In this document: in pieces, positions 11,468-24,237 of the stretch
How the letters are laid out: every line of letters begins with the position of its first letter
How positions within the stretch are numbered: the first letter of the stretch is position 1
From: Albifimbria verrucaria
Taxonomy: Eukaryota > Ascomycota > Sordariomycetes > Hypocreales > Stachybotryaceae
Direction: 5' to 3'
NCBI GenBank assembly: GCA_020081605.1
Contig: JAHREC010000009.1
Location: 1,426,001-1,490,000 of the forward strand
Length of the DNA: 64,000 bases
Notes under the pieces: model-generated
What the model saw: only the letters and a program-made list of their open reading frames with translations
Databases searched by the model: none
What the model was told of the DNA's origin: nothing
Position numbers and translations under genes: made by a program

Positions 11468-12601
11468 ATGGTTCCCCGGCAAAGAAAATCGAGGCAGCTA
11501 TCAAGGAAAGTACTTGCGAAGTCTGGAAGACGGACCCAGACACCACCTCGGTGAACAGCGTTCGCAAACATGTAGAAGAGAAGTTGGAACTCGAAGAAGG
11601 CTTTCTAGCGGAGGGCGATTGGAAGCGCAAGAGTAAAGATCTGATCAAAGAATACGTCGTACGTTTAACCACTCCATGTGGATCGCCTTATCTAATGGAA
11701 CAACACAGAACAAGCTACTTGATGGCTGGGATCCCGATGAAAAGAAGGCGCCCAAGAGGCAGTCGGCCGAGCCTGAACCCCCAAAGACGAAGCGACAAAA
11801 GAAGTCATCAAAGTCGGACAAATTGTTGAAAGAGGAAGCTACCGATGAAAGCGCCGAGGAGGATGTTCCGAAGAAGTCCAAACCGTCAGCACGACGAGCC
11901 AAGGCGCCAAAGTCGGACGAGGAAGATGACGCGACAAAGAATGGTGGTACTGAAAATGACGGAGATCAAAAGGAACCCGTTGAAGACCCCATGGATCACG
12001 AGCCAAGCGAGCCTAAAGCGACCAAGGCTTCCGAGGATGTAGCCGAGGAGGACGAATATTCCGATGTAATAGACGAGCCTCCGCCACCAAAACGCAGAAA
12101 GGGACAAAAGAAAGAGCCCACGGCAAAGGCGCCAAAACAATCCAAGCCTAGTAGCAAGAGCGCACCGGCCTCTGAGGACCCGCTCGACGCTGAGATCAAG
12201 AAGCTGCAGTCTCAGCTCACCAAATGCGGGGTTCGCAAGTTGTGGCACAATGAGCTGAAGCAGTATGGTGACGATGCGAAAGCCAAGATCCGACATCTGA
12301 AGAAAATGCTTACAGACATCGGTATGGAGGGCCGCTTTTCCGAGGCCAAGGCGCGAGAAATCAAGGAGGCTAGGAGCTGTTGGCAGATGCAGAGGCAGCG
12401 CAGGAGATGAACCGTCTATGGGGACGGGCACCGGCGGGCGCGCAAGTCGATCTAAGAGCAAGCCCGTCAAGGTCGACGAAAGCGAGGGAGCGATGGCGAG
12501 GAAGAAAAGGAGGAGACGGATGAGGAGAACACCTTCGCGGCAAGACGTCGCAGAGCCCAGGCTGACCTGGCCTTTTGGGCGATGAAAGCGACTCTGACTG
12601 A
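11468..12601 (+). CDS. HIRIP3-like histone chaperone / DEK_C-domain protein
   Basis: Nuclear, highly charged protein. Exons 11468-11658 and 11709-12601. The N-terminal helical block (SPAKKIEAAIKEST, SVNSVRKHVEEKLELEEGFL, WKRKSKDLIKEYV) looks like a DEK_C fold. The middle is a long Lys/Glu/Ser-rich disordered stretch with several basic nuclear-localisation clusters. It is followed by DAEIKKLQSQLTKCGVRKLW and KIRHLKKMLTDIGMEGRFSE, a block I associate with HIRIP3 proteins. The acidic CHZ-like tail known to bind H2A-H2B in relatives is not clearly separable here. The start at 11468 needs one extra base in GGTTCCCC; four further single-base breaks near 12372, 12432, 12485 and 12576 must be repaired to reach the conserved C-terminus (ENTFAARRRRAQADLAF) and a stop at 12599-12601, giving about 362 aa. 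Confidence 0.75.
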
Positions 12602-12775
12602 AGGAGATGCAAACAGCTCGCATATTTGTCTACTTTTGTACGATGATGGGACACGATTGTTTCGACATGCTCCAACACTTTTGATGCGAGCTATGCCACG
12701 AATTCACTTGTACGATGTAATGATGCACTACCGCTTAGCACGAACGAATCAAATTACTCAAACTGGCTATAATTC

Positions 12776-13797
12776 TTAACTCGACCATCCCTTGTACACA
12801 ATCCTGGCACCGTACGTCTCGCCCTTCTTCAACAGCACCTGGTTCTTCCACTCAGGCACGTTGGCGGCGTTGATGTAACGGCTGGGCTCGCAGCAGAAAC
12901 CGCTGTGAGCGCCACGGGCAGGGGCACCCTCGACCTCGGGGACGTTGATACCGCTGCCGTCGTAGACCTGGAAGGCAGGCTCGGTGCTGTAGACCTCCAG
13001 ATGGATGCCCGTCTTGGGGTGGTGGGCGGCGAGGTTGCGGATGAGGGGCTCGGAACGGGTGTCGATAGGGACAGAGGTAGGGTCGGTGTTGACGACGAAG
13101 GCATGGTCAACGACAGCCTCCTTGGGGCCCAGGGAGAAGGGTTGGCGGGTGTCGACGGGGCCGAAGGGAGTAGGGCCACCAGTGGGGATGGCCTCGTCGT
13201 CGATGGGGAGGTGCTGGTTTGTGTGGAGGGTCAGGATGGTGCCTTCGACGGTGGCATCACCGGTGAGGTTGAAGTAAGAGTGGTTGGTCAGGTTAATGAC
13301 GGTCTCGTCAGCACCACCGACCAGCTTGGCCTCGTACTCGATGCCCAGGACGATGGCCTCCTTGCCGTCAACATCCTGAGTGCCAGTGGTGTAGATAACC
13401 TTGGCCTCGACAGTGCCAGGGTAGCCCTGATCGCCGTCCTTGCTGACGATGGTGAACTCAACGCTCTCGCCGCCCTTGAGGCCCTCAACACCGGGGATCT
13501 CCCTGGTGCCAACAGGCTTGGGTCCGTCCCAGATGCGCTTGCCCCAGCCGTCGCTGCCGCCGTGGAGACTGTTGGTGCGCTCGTTGGCGATGAGGGTGTA
13601 AGACTGGCCGTTGATGTTGTCGAGCTTGGCGCCCTTGATACGATTGGCGACACGGCCGATGGTCTCGCCGAAGTAGGGGCCGTTGTGCTTGACGTACTGG
13701 TCCTGGGTGGGAAGCCCTGGACGATGTTGGTGCCGTTGACGACGAAGGTCTGGATGATGGCTCCGAGAGGGAGGAAGGTAAAGGGCGCGTCCGCCAT
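12776..13797 (-). CDS. Aldose 1-epimerase (galactose mutarotase)
   Basis: Interconverts alpha and beta anomers of hexoses, feeding galactose and glucose metabolism. Single exon, about 340 aa after one C is restored near 13715 (GGCTTCCCACCC). It starts MADAPFTFLPLGAIIQTF at 13797. Typical motifs follow in order: GPYFGETIGRVANRI, NSLHGG, the catalytic-His block ETVINLTNHSYFNL, DHAFVV, and the C-terminal HSGFCCEPSRYINA, which carries the catalytic Glu. The body after the break contains no methionine at all, so simple open-frame searches miss it. A long open frame on the opposite strand (12905-13810) is a shadow of this gene. Confidence 0.93.
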
Positions 13798-15182
13798 TGT
13801 GGTTTGCTGAGCTATTGTCTTTACTTGGGAGAGTAGATGTGAGCTACGTAAGCAGGCGACGGAGAAAGCAAGTCGATAAGCTTCTGGGCCAAGGGGATTG
13901 GGGTTTGCGCTCGCGGGATGTGGACAGCTTCTTAAATAAAGCTATTAGTTACGTTACGCAACAGGACGCGGCACCGGGCGGGACGTGGGAAAGGCGACTT
14001 CAGCCTATAATGACGTTCTGGTACCGTCCAGCGCGCGAAAGCCCCGTCCGACGGATATATCCAGCGAACCCACATTGCGCCGGCCACTGGGTATTTTTCG
14101 CAATCATGCGCGTTGGGTCTCGGTCTGGGTCTGGGCAAAATGCGACAAGATGAGGTGCCCTGCTGCGGGGTGATTTGATGGCCTCCACGACACCACCACC
14201 AAGAAAACAGGGAGGGGTTGGGTTGAGGGACGGCGGGGTAAGCTCGCTCATACTGTACTACCTCACTGCGCAGAACAGCTCAGCACACCTCCAGCTAGTC
14301 AGCCTACTAACTAACAGAGGGGCTCGATTTGGAGAGCAGCACACAGCTCGCTGGTGAAACGCCCGAGAACTCCAGGGATACGATGGGGAACAGGACGCGG
14401 ATGGGCCACGCTTGCGACCTTGCAGAGGCAATCGACCTTGCTGTCTGATGGATCGCCCATTTACCCGCATGCCGCTCCGCTTTCTCGGGATATCTTGCTC
14501 GTGGGGGTTGGGTTTCGAGCAATGGAACGCGGCGACATTTCCTAGATTAGCGCCGGAGGATGAATTGATATAGTGCAGCCAGCGCCATCGTCTCGCAGGT
14601 GAATTTGGTGGGTAAATGACAGTTCAACACCGGACAATGTATAAAGTTGGGATCCAGGTACACACAGTTCCGCCCGGTACCTGGCCCTGTACCTGTCCCT
14701 GTACCTGTACCTATATGTGACGACCACGTGGAAAAAGAAGCATGCGCTGCAAGGCAAGGTACCCTTCCAAGTACCTCTCTCTGCCTTATGCCACCAAGGC
14801 CAAAAGGCTCAGCCTGGCTGGGTCAATGAGACCAGGCGCCGTCTTGGACCTGAGGGGGACCTTTTGGGCTCTCTGACTCTGGCTCTACCTCTACCTCTGC
14901 CGCTGGTCTTTAGGTACCTTACCTTGCATTCTACGAATCAGCTTTGGTTGTGGTCAGACACCAACTCCTGCCAACGCATTCACTATCTGAACAGGACCTG
15001 ACTCCTGACGTTTGTATCCCTTCATCAACTATCTGTCCTCCGTGCCTGATCCCGCTTCGATCGACAAACTCACAAACTTCTCGTACGCATCTCACACAAG
15101 TCACCAGTGCCTGTCGACGATGGATCAATAAGCACAGTGCGACACCACTTCATCTCTCCCCAGTCACACTTACAGCTGTTGC
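13798..15182. promoter_or_regulatory. Long divergent spacer with a perfect CCACGTGG box
   Basis: About 1.4 kb separates the epimerase start from the next plus-strand gene. It holds a cluster of GTACCTG units (separate entry), a palindromic CCACGTGG at about 14724-14731, which is a classical bHLH-type site, and a CTACCTCTACCTCTGCC stretch near 14880. No coding sequence is supported. Confidence 0.45.
14676..14712. repeat. Imperfect tandem array of GTACCTG units
   Basis: Five imperfect units of the type (G)GTACCTG or TGTACCTG follow one another in about 37 bp. Similar GTACC-rich clusters occur near 17190, 39535 and 45140 in this window, all between genes. Confidence 0.6.
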
Positions 15183-16078
15183 ATGTTCGCATCACCAACG
15201 CCTCCGATGGCGTCTGCTTCACCCTCATTACACCGAAGCGAAAGCGCGGTGAAGAAACGACCCTTGCGCCCATCAAGTTCTCTTTTGACCTTTCGAGAAA
15301 CGTTTCGCCCGAGGATGGCGGCAACAGTCCCAGCTCCAAAGTCACGCACAAGTTCTGTGGTCTTGCCCTGGAAGGTGGGGTAGTGGCGGCTGAAGATCAT
15401 GGGGACATTGCAGAATCCATCGCCAAACGACAGAAGCAAGATGCCGTGATGCTTGATGTTCCCGAGCCTGTCGGCGATTTACCTGAGGATTTCTCAAATG
15501 GCCCGTCACAGACAATTCCTCAGCCGTCGCCGCCTCAGTCAGAAGCTCCTCAGCCAGACGTGCCCCAGCCTGATATCCCCGATGAAACATCATCTCACAG
15601 CTTGCATGGGTCTTATCCCTCCATCAACCGCCTCTCCGAATCCAAGTCCAGAGGCAGAAAGAGAGCCGGAACACCGCCGCTTCGCTTCAAGCGCAATCCG
15701 GTACCTAATGACTTGCAAGAAGATCTAGATGACGATGGTGATGACGAAATGGAAATCGTAGACCCTGTTAGGGCTGCCCTGACATGGCATCAGGACGAGA
15801 TCACGGTGTATGACCCTGACGATGAGGATGACGATGGGCTTGGTATCAACGGAGTCGGTTTCAAACCAACACCTGCCCTAGCCTACGCCCGCTCGATGAA
15901 GCGAAGACAGCAAATGGCTGAGTATCGGAAGCGCGAGGAGAGTGACGCCAGGGCCAAGCGGAGCCAACGTCGACGAGGTGGTCCGACCATTACGATTGGA
16001 AGTGACCCGAAATCACCTTCCAGAAAAGTGAGATTTACAGAATCAGAGCATCAGAATATTGCGGTCACGACAGGATGA
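15183..16078 (+). CDS. Uncharacterised basic/acidic low-complexity protein, probably nuclear
   Basis: No function recognised. It begins MFASPTPPMASASP; the downstream frame begins with the nuclear-localisation-like TPKRKRG and continues LAPIKFSFDLSRN. One base missing near 15222 (CACCCTCATT) separates the two; repaired length is about 298 aa. Features include a Pro/Gln-rich stretch at about residues 125-150, RGRKRAGTPPLRFKRNP, an acidic run (DDDGDDEMEIVD), DITVYDP-like text followed by more acid, GVGFKPTPALAYARSMKRR, and a basic end with SPSRKVRF. The alternation of basic and acidic blocks and the closing GFKPTPA / SMKRRQQ block suggest a conserved fungal nuclear protein. Confidence 0.6.
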
Positions 16079-16438
16079 TGGACATGTATTCTGAATTATG
16101 AATGAGGCAAAGCATGTCTGACTTAGCGCATTAATGGGAACAACATGGACTGGAGGAGTGGGCGTTGCGGGTGGCGTTTGATGGATTTGCTATTTACTGA
16201 GTTTCTTGTGCCCATACTGGCACGAGGCTACTCCGTTCACATTGAACAATTCTGCGGGCGGAATAGGTAGCCTACTTTACCCAATTGCAGAACATTCAAC
16301 CATTGGGGCAACAAGACTCGCATATGACGGCCGGCAGCCATATATGCCCACGAAGCAAGAATGCTTCGGCCGTCATCTCTCTCGTGACCGGGTGATAATG
16401 TACAAGCTATTGATACAGAGGTAGTGGCCCTGGTCCAT
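16079..16438. other. Convergent 3' spacer
   Basis: Lies between two convergent stops and should consist of 3' untranslated sequence. No gene seen. Confidence 0.5.
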
Positions 16439-17005
16439 TTACCAGAACTTGTACCAAGGCTTCTGCGCCGCCTTCGCCGCCTCTTGCAGCTCCAGTTGTC
16501 GTTTTGCTTCCGCCTTCTTCTCTGCGAGCTGCTCCATTTGTACTTTTCGCTTCTCGCTCATGATCTCGATGTTTCGCTTCATCTGGTAGCGCTCGGCGCG
16601 GCGCAGGTACTGGCAGTATTCGTACGAGGCGGTACTGCCCAGGATGAAGAGGCCGACAGCCCAGTTGGCAGCGCTCTTAGGCTTGCCTAGAATGCAATAG
16701 TTAGCTGACATGTTCCATGCTCGTCAGGCATGAACCTCTCGTACCTGACAGGACGAATTTCAGGCCACCGATGCCGGCACCTGTAGCGATACCGGTCATG
16801 AGACCTTGGCGCGAGCAGGGAGTGTTTGGTATGTTGAGGAAGTCTTCCTTCGTAATCGAGCTCACTGCCTCAGAGATTGACGGCACGGGCTTTGGGGTCG
16901 CGGCGGTGCTGCCCTCGGGGACAGCTTCGTGCTCTAGAGGCTTCCCCAGACGTGCAACGTCTTCTGGGGCGAGCCGGGTTGTCCATCCTGGGGATTGCCT
17001 GCCAT
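16439..17005 (-). CDS. cox20: Cytochrome c oxidase assembly protein COX20
   Basis: Inner-membrane chaperone that binds newly made Cox2 during copper insertion and assembly of complex IV. Exons 16745-17005 and 16439-16686, about 169 aa. The start MAGNPQDGQPGSP at 17005 was preferred because its frame joins EDVARLGKPLEHEAVPEG after one C is restored in a CCCC run near 16967. Conserved features: EDFLNIPNTPCSRQGLMTGI, then a glycine-rich first membrane segment (TGAGIGGLKFVLSG), the short loop GKPKSAANWAVG leading into the second membrane segment (FILGSTASYEYCQYLRRAER), and a long Lys/Gln/Ala-rich helix ending KPWYKFW. The divergent neighbour is POL2. Confidence 0.9.
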
Positions 17006-17506
17006 GTCCGGCTACACTGCTGGCGCAGTCGCTTGCATCAATGGCTTCAAAGGGTGTGAATCGGAGCCTGCGATCACAATGACGCCGCAGGCAGATCAAA
17101 AATAATCGGCTGCTGGACCGACCTGGATCGAACGGGGTACGTACCTTGCCTTCGGTTCGGCCCATCAAGTGCATGGTGGGGCCGCCAACAAGTACGAAGT
17201 ACCAAGTACCACAGTACCTGGCCTAGCTCACATCAATCCCAGTAAATTGGTTTCGCGTCCAGGCGCGTAAAGACGCGTTTTCTTTAATTGCCCACTCAAG
17301 CCAAATCCTTACCACCAGGGCCCCGGCACAATTCGAGCCTACCACACTCGCTTCAGTCCATTGCACTCCTCCAAACAAGCCTCGTTTCTTTTGTCAAGTT
17401 TCGTTGTCTCCGTTTCAAACGACGTTAATTCATGAGGACTTGCGACAGAGTCGAGGCACGAGTTCCTCTTTCATAACTACATCCCCCTCGAGGGCCTCTG
17501 TTCACA
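17006..17506. promoter_or_regulatory. Divergent COX20 / POL2 promoter region with a GTACC cluster
   Basis: Around 17190-17220 there are four close GTACC or AGTACC units. The rest is plain spacer. The region should drive both genes. Confidence 0.45.
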
Positions 17507-20500
17507 ATGCCTAACACAAGCCTCCGCCGCCCGCAAAAGGGCTTCAGGCGTGGTGGCAAGTCAGCATACCATGGCGGACGACAGATGCGAACATTTGCGG
17601 CTTCGACCAGGGCCGAGGGTACCTCCGCAGACGAGAAGTGGGAGCGTACACGACTGGCACACAGCATTGACGAGAAGATGGGGTTTGCGCGGTACGACAG
17701 CGGCAAGAAGAAGGAAGGATGGCTTGTGAACGTCCAGCCCACATCGATAGAAGACGAAAGGATACCCGGTGGTCGAGCTGCGCTGGACTGCTACTTCATC
17801 GAAGAGGACGGCTCGACTTTCAAAGCGACAATTGAGTACGACCCGTACTTCCTGATAGCCGTCAAGAAGGGCCATGAATCGGAGGTGGAAGAGTGGGTTA
17901 AGCGTGTAGCGGGTGGTGGGGTCGTGAAGACAGTGAAGAAGGTTGAAAAGGATGATCTCAAGATGCCGAATCACCTTCTGGGATACCGCCGGACCTTCCT
18001 CGAGCTACGCTTCGCCAACGTCAACGATTTGATGGCTGCGAGAAAGGACATCATGCCTGTTGCAGAGAAGAACAAGAAGAACATGAATGCCATGGAGGCA
18101 TACGCCGAGGTTGCTACGTAAGTAGACGTTTGGGAGTTATGGTTCCCTTTTCTAACGTTGTACCAGAACGAATGGCAACTTTGACCTTTTGACGATTTAC
18201 GAGATGACGAACGACCTACGAATAATTCATTTGCTGATGCGAGCGACTACATTGTCGACATACGAGAATACGATGTTCCTTACCATGTAAGAGTAATGAT
18301 AGATCTGGGTACGTCTTTTGCCACGGTTCAATGTACTTTGACTGACCAGCTTCAGACATACGAGTTGGCCTTTGGTACTATGTGGAAGCGAAGCACGGAG
18401 TCACAAAGGTCTTTTCTAACGAGAGCCGATCACTGCCTGCGGAACCGGTTGTGTTGGCCTTCGATATCGAGACGAGCAAGCAGCCACTGAAGTTTCCCGA
18501 TGCTGCGACTGATCAGATCATGATGATTTCATACATGATTGACGGACAAGGTTTCCTCATTACGAACCGAGAGATCATTTCGGAAGATATCGGCGACTTT
18601 GACTACACCCCGAAGCCAGAGTATCCTGGTCCATTCATGATTTTCAACGAGCCTGACGAGAAGTCGGTGATCGAGAGGTTCTTCCTCCACATCAAGGAAG
18701 CACGACCCACCGTTATTGCGACATACAACGGTGACTTTTTCGATTGGCCGTTTGTTGAAACTCGAGCAAGTGTCAATGGCATTGACATGTACCAGGAAAT
18801 CGGTTGGAAGAAGGACAGCGAAGACCAATTCAAATGCAACTACAGCGTGCATATGGATTGTTTTCACTGGGTGAACCGAGATTCATATCTGCCGCAAGGA
18901 TCCCGAGGCCTGAAGGCGGTAACAGTCGCCAAGCTTGGCTACGACCCCGACGAGCTTGACCCCGAGCTCATGACACCATACGCGAGCGAAAGACCCCAGA
19001 CTTTGGCCGAATACTCAGTCTCCGACGCTGTCGCAACCTATTACTTGTACATGAAATATGTGCACCCTTTCATCTTCTCCTTGTGTACAATTTTACCCCT
19101 CGGTGGTGACGACGCGTTGCGAAAGGGCACTGGCACGCTCTGCGAGATGTTGCTGATGGTGCAAGCCTACCAAAAGGAGATTGTCCTGCCAAACAAGTAC
19201 ATCTCGCCACGTGAGGCCTTCTGGGATGGACATCTCCTCGATTCAGAGACATATGTCGGTGGTCACGTCGAGAGTATTGAAGCCGGCGTCTTTCGTGCCG
19301 ATATTCCTGTCGATTTTGCTGTTGATACTGGGGCTGTCGACGAGCTTCTGCGCGATCTAGACGCTGCGCTGAAATTCGTCATTACGGTTGAAGAGAAGAA
19401 GAAACTCGAAGACGTAGAGAACTACGACGAAGTTAAGGAACAGATCACGAAACGATTGATGATGTTAAAGGAGACTCCAAATCGGCACGAAGCACCTCTG
19501 ATCTACCATTTGGACGTCGCTTCTATGTACCCGAACATCATGACAACAAACCGATTGCAGCCCGATTCTATGATCTCCGAGTCCGACTGTGCCGCTTGCG
19601 ATTTTAATCGTCCAGGCAAGACTTGTGATCGACGCATGCCTTGGGCTTGGCGAGGAGAGTACATTCCAGCAAAGCGTGACGAATACAACATGATCAGGAA
19701 TACTCTGGAGAACGAAAAGTTCCCCGGCAAGTCGCCTAATGCTCCGATGCGAGCGTTCCAGGATCTCAGCTTGGACGAACAAGCGAGCTTAGTGAGGAAG
19801 CGTCTACAATTGTACTCCCAAAAGGTTTACCACAAGATCCACGACTCAACTACGATTGTTCGAGAAGCCATTATCTGCCAGCGAGAAAACCCTTCTATAT
19901 CAACACTGTACGAGATTTCCGTGATCGTCGTTACGACTACAAGGGAAAGGCAAAGGTCTGGAAGGGAAAGACAGACCAGTTAAAGACATCGGGTGCTACG
20001 GCAAGTGAAGTAGACGCGGCAAAGAAGATGATCATTCTGTATGACTCTTTGCAGCTTGCTCACAAGGTCATTCTGAACTCTTTTTATGGCTACGTCATGC
20101 GAAAGGGTTCACGATGGTATTCCATGGAAATGGCTGGCGTTACCTGTTTGACTGGTGCCACTATTATTCAACTTGCACGACAACTGGTTGAACGATTGGG
20201 ACGACCCCTCGAGCTGGATACTGATGGTATCTGGTGTATGCTTCCAGCAACTTTCCCAGAGAACTTTGCTTTCAAACTCAAGAATGGAAAGAAGTTGAAT
20301 ATCTCCTACCCTTGCGTCATGTTGAACCACTTGGTTCATGACCGTTTCACCAACCACCAGTACCAGACTCTGGTTGATCCGAAAACTTTCAAATACGAGA
20401 CTCACAGCGACAACTCTATCTTCTTCGAAGTTGACGGTCCTTACAGAGCCATGATTCTTCCCACTTCGAAGGAAGAGGATAAGAACTTGAAGAAGCGTTA

Positions 20501-23500
20501 TGCTGTGTTCAACGACGATGGCAGTCTCGCTGAGTTAAAGGGTTTCGAAGTCAAGCGTCGTGGTGAGCTGAAGCTCATCAAGATCTTCCAACAACAGATT
20601 TTCAAGTTCTTCCTTGACGGAAAAGACTTGACGGAATGTTATACTGCTGTTGCCAAAGTTGCGAACAGGTGGCTGGATGTGCTACATAACAAAGGTTCTA
20701 CACTAGCCGATGAAGAGCTCATGGAGCTGATTTCGGAGAACCGTAGCATGTCAAAAACCCTGGAAGAATATGGATCGCAAAAATCGACTAGTATCACTAC
20801 AGCAAAACGTCTTGCGGACTTCCTTGGTGAAGGCATGGTCAAAGACAAGGGCTTGAACTGCAAGTTCATTATATGTGCGCGCCCAAAGAGCGCTCCTGTA
20901 ACTGAGCGTGCGGTTCCCGTTGCCATCTTCTCAGCAGATGAGTCTGTCAAGAGAACATACCTGAAGAAGTGGCTGAAGGAGGAGCCTGCTGACACCGATC
21001 CACGAGCATTGTTGGATTGGGACTATTACCTGGAGCGACTGGGCTCTGTCATTCAGAAGCTCATTACAATCCCGGCCGCCTTGCAGAAAGTCCGCAATCC
21101 TGTGCCAAGAGTTCCACATCCAGATTGGCTACAGCGGAGAATCAACATCAAGGAAGACAAGATGAAGCAGAAGAAGCTTACAGACCTTTTCAGCAAGGGG
21201 CCGCTTGAAGACATCACCAATATCAAGGGCACTCGGGTTGAAGATTTGGAAGATTATGGAACTAAGCTGCTCAAGCCGAAGCCTGTCAATGCCATGATTG
21301 CATCATCACAGCCTGCACCTACTGTGCAAAAGCGCAAGTCGCCAGAGCCTGCTGAGAATACCGACCCCATGGCCTCTCTGCCTAAGGTCATGCCTGATCC
21401 GTCTGAGGACTATCCAGCTTTCCTGCAATACCAAAAGCAGAAGTGGAAGCTCCAAAAGCAAGCCCGTCTTCACAGGAAACAGCTCTTCGGCGACAGGAAG
21501 GGCATGACAGGTAGCAATATCGAGCTTACTTTCATGAAGCAAGCTCATATTACGTTCACAAACAGCTGGCAACTGCTTCAGCTGAGGGCTACCGATACTC
21601 CAGGAATTGTCACTGCATATGTCCTGATTGATGCAAAGATTCATACTCTGAAGATTAGAGTCCCGCGCCAACTACTACTCAATCTCAAGAGCAAGGATCT
21701 TCCTGATGTGGAAATTGAGGGCTGTGAAGTCGAGCAGGTCAACTACACGCTTCCCAATGGGCACCCTTCAACACATCTTTTCAAGCTGACAGTGCCTGAG
21801 GATCTCTACTTCAATGAAGCCGAGAAGTTCTCTCTGTTGCTCAATCATCCTAGTGTTGAGGGTGTTTATGAGAAGCATATTCCCTGAATATGCGGGCTGT
21901 GCTCCGACTGGGCAACCAATGTGTCCTTGACTTTAATCAAGACGGTGTCCTTGGTAAAGGCCTAGAGCAAGGATTTGATCTGAGCGGTCTTAAGCGCCCA
22001 CCAAAGGCACGAACATACTTGGAATCATCGCCATTGGCTTACATCTACATCTCGCATATCACGGCAGGTGACAGACAGATCTTTGGCCTCTTCTCTACGA
22101 CCAACGATCAAGCACATATTGTTATTTTGCAGAAGAGCCGAGATTTGGGCCAAGACCTTCCCAACGCTTCCAAGGTTTACTTGGAAATGCTAAAGAAGCG
22201 CGCAGAAGAAGCCGCTGGCACGAATTGGCAAGACTGCTTCAAGTACCAAGACAAAATCAGCTTCAAGGTTACGCAGGTGACAACCCGCCGAAAGGCTCAG
22301 CTTGAAATTGGTGATATTGTCAAGAAGATGCGCAAAGACGAATCTCGACCGCAGATGATGGTTATCCAGTCTTCTCAACGCAATCTACTGGTCCACGACA
22401 TTCCGATACTTGGCGAGTTCCCGATTTTGCCTCTCAAATACGACGCAACCGACAGCTCCCTACCGCCACTGGGTTGGCAAGCTATTGTTGTTCGTCGTCT
22501 TGTCGGCCACTACCTTGGCCTAGGATCGTGGATTCTGCATTTGACGGCCCTGGCGCGATATGGTGATGTTCCTCTCTGCAATTTGGAGCGTGATGATCCA
22601 CGCTTCTTGATTGATGTCTCATACGCACGCCGGCTGCAAGCGAATGGAGTCGTGCTTTGGTGGTCTCCAGGTCCTCGGCCGGACCATGCCGGATATGAGA
22701 TGGACGATATTCTTGGGCCACTAGATTCGGTCAAGATGCCGAGTGTCAACAATCCGGGAACTTTCTCGTCTGTGTGCATTGACCTTGATGTTCGGAATCT
22801 CGCCATCAACACCATTCTCACATCATCTCTTATCAACGAGCTTGAAGGTGCCGATGCTGTATCGTTCAACCCTGCAGCAGACGGATCGGACATGCTGGCC
22901 TCAGAAAACGCATTTGCCAACGCTGGTGTACAAGTCCTTCGCGAGATGGTCAAGGCATGGTGGACTGAGGCATGCCGGGGCAACACGATGGCCGACGTCA
23001 TGGTTCAGCATCTTGTCCGTTGGGTAGAAAACCCTGATTCCTTCATGTACGACCGTGCACTACACTATTATGTGCAGATGATGTCGAAGAAAGCGTTCCA
23101 GCAGCTCATGGCCGACTTCCGCCGTGTCGGCTCACAGGTCGTCTTTGCCAACGCAAACCGTCTCATCCTGCAAACTACCAAGGCAGAAGTGGGCAGTGCA
23201 TTTGCTTACAGCCAGTACATCATCAAATCGATCAAGACGAAGCCGCTGTTTCACTTCATTGATCTTGAAATAAAGGAGTACTGGGACTACCTGGTTTGGT
23301 ACGACGAGTTCAACTATGGCGGCCGTGCTTGCGAGGAAGTTGTGGAGGCAGATGAGCAGAACCTGAAAACTATCATGCATTGGCAGATGGCAACTTTCCT
23401 GCCTTCCAGGCTACAGCCGTTCTTCCAAGATTGGGTGATTGAGTTTGTGCAGCTCATGCACAATCTCAAGCGTCCTCAGGCTGGAGCTCCTGGTTCTACG

Positions 23501-24237
23501 CCTCGTCTGACACAGCTACCAAACCGTGACAAGATTGAGGAAGATGGTCAGATCATCCTCGGCAAAGCCTTTGAGAAGCCACTCAAGAAGGCTATCATGG
23601 GACTTATTAACCAGCAGCAACGTGAGCTTCTTCATCCAGAATTGGCGAGTGATTATACCTTCCCATCATTGCCTGGGTCTCACTTGAACCCTCAAAACGC
23701 CATCTTGGAGCTGGTAAAATCGTTAATGCAGGTGCTCTCGCTGGACAAGAACATCACGCTGGAGGCACGTCTACTCCGAAAAGAATTACTGGCGTTGTTT
23801 GACGTTAGAGAATTCTCAAAGGAGGGCACATTCACCAATCCCTCGGAGAGTTTAAAGCTGGTGCAGGTATCATGCGACAGCTGCACCATGGCTCGTGATC
23901 TCGACTTCTGCAGAGACGAGGATCTGTTCGGTGAAGGCCAAAGCTGGCACTGCGGATTCTGCGGCACAGAGTTTGACAGAATTGCGATTGAAGAGCGGCT
24001 GCTAAGCCTGGTCGAGGGTTGGGTTGTGGAGTGGTCGGCGCAAGACCTGAAGTGCACGCGGTGCGGCGCACTGCGGCTCAACGACTTCATGGAACACTGT
24101 ACATGTAGCGGAGAGTGGAAGGAGGTGTTGCCGAGGAGTCGATTACGCAGAAGCTCAGAGTTATGAGGCGCGTGTCCAAGTATTATGGGCTCCGCATGCT
24201 GGAGGATGTGGTGGAGGGTCTTTACCAGAGTATATAA
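17507..24237 (+). CDS. pol2: DNA polymerase epsilon catalytic subunit A
   Basis: Leading-strand replicative polymerase with proofreading 3'-5' exonuclease. Exons 17507-18117, 18167-18308 and 18356-24237. Order: N-terminal domain from [17 protein letters not shown]; Exo I AFDIETSK; Exo [13 protein letters not shown]; Exo [14 protein letters not shown]; polymerase motif [11 protein letters not shown]; the [13 protein letters not shown] cysteines expected to hold the Fe-S cluster of the catalytic core; motif [11 protein letters not shown]; motif [10 protein letters not shown]; a long inactive polymerase-like C-terminal half; and terminal zinc motifs with CDSC, CGFC, CTRC and CTCSGEW. Four single-base breaks occur near 18190 (CTTTTGAC), 19892 (ACCCTTCTA), 21884 (TTCCCTGAA) and 24122; restoring one base at each gives exactly 2,212 codons, the usual Pol2 length, ending LYQSI. 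The gene is essential, so disruption is implausible. Confidence 0.96.

Noticed and set aside
12905..13810. 301-residue open frame on the plus strand
   Set aside because: It is the antisense shadow of the aldose 1-epimerase gene, Gly/Val/Asp-rich and without family resemblance.
17507..24237. POL2 as three separate genes or a pseudogene
   Set aside because: Breaks are single missing bases at T- or C-runs, all catalytic motifs are intact, and the repaired length is exactly in frame.
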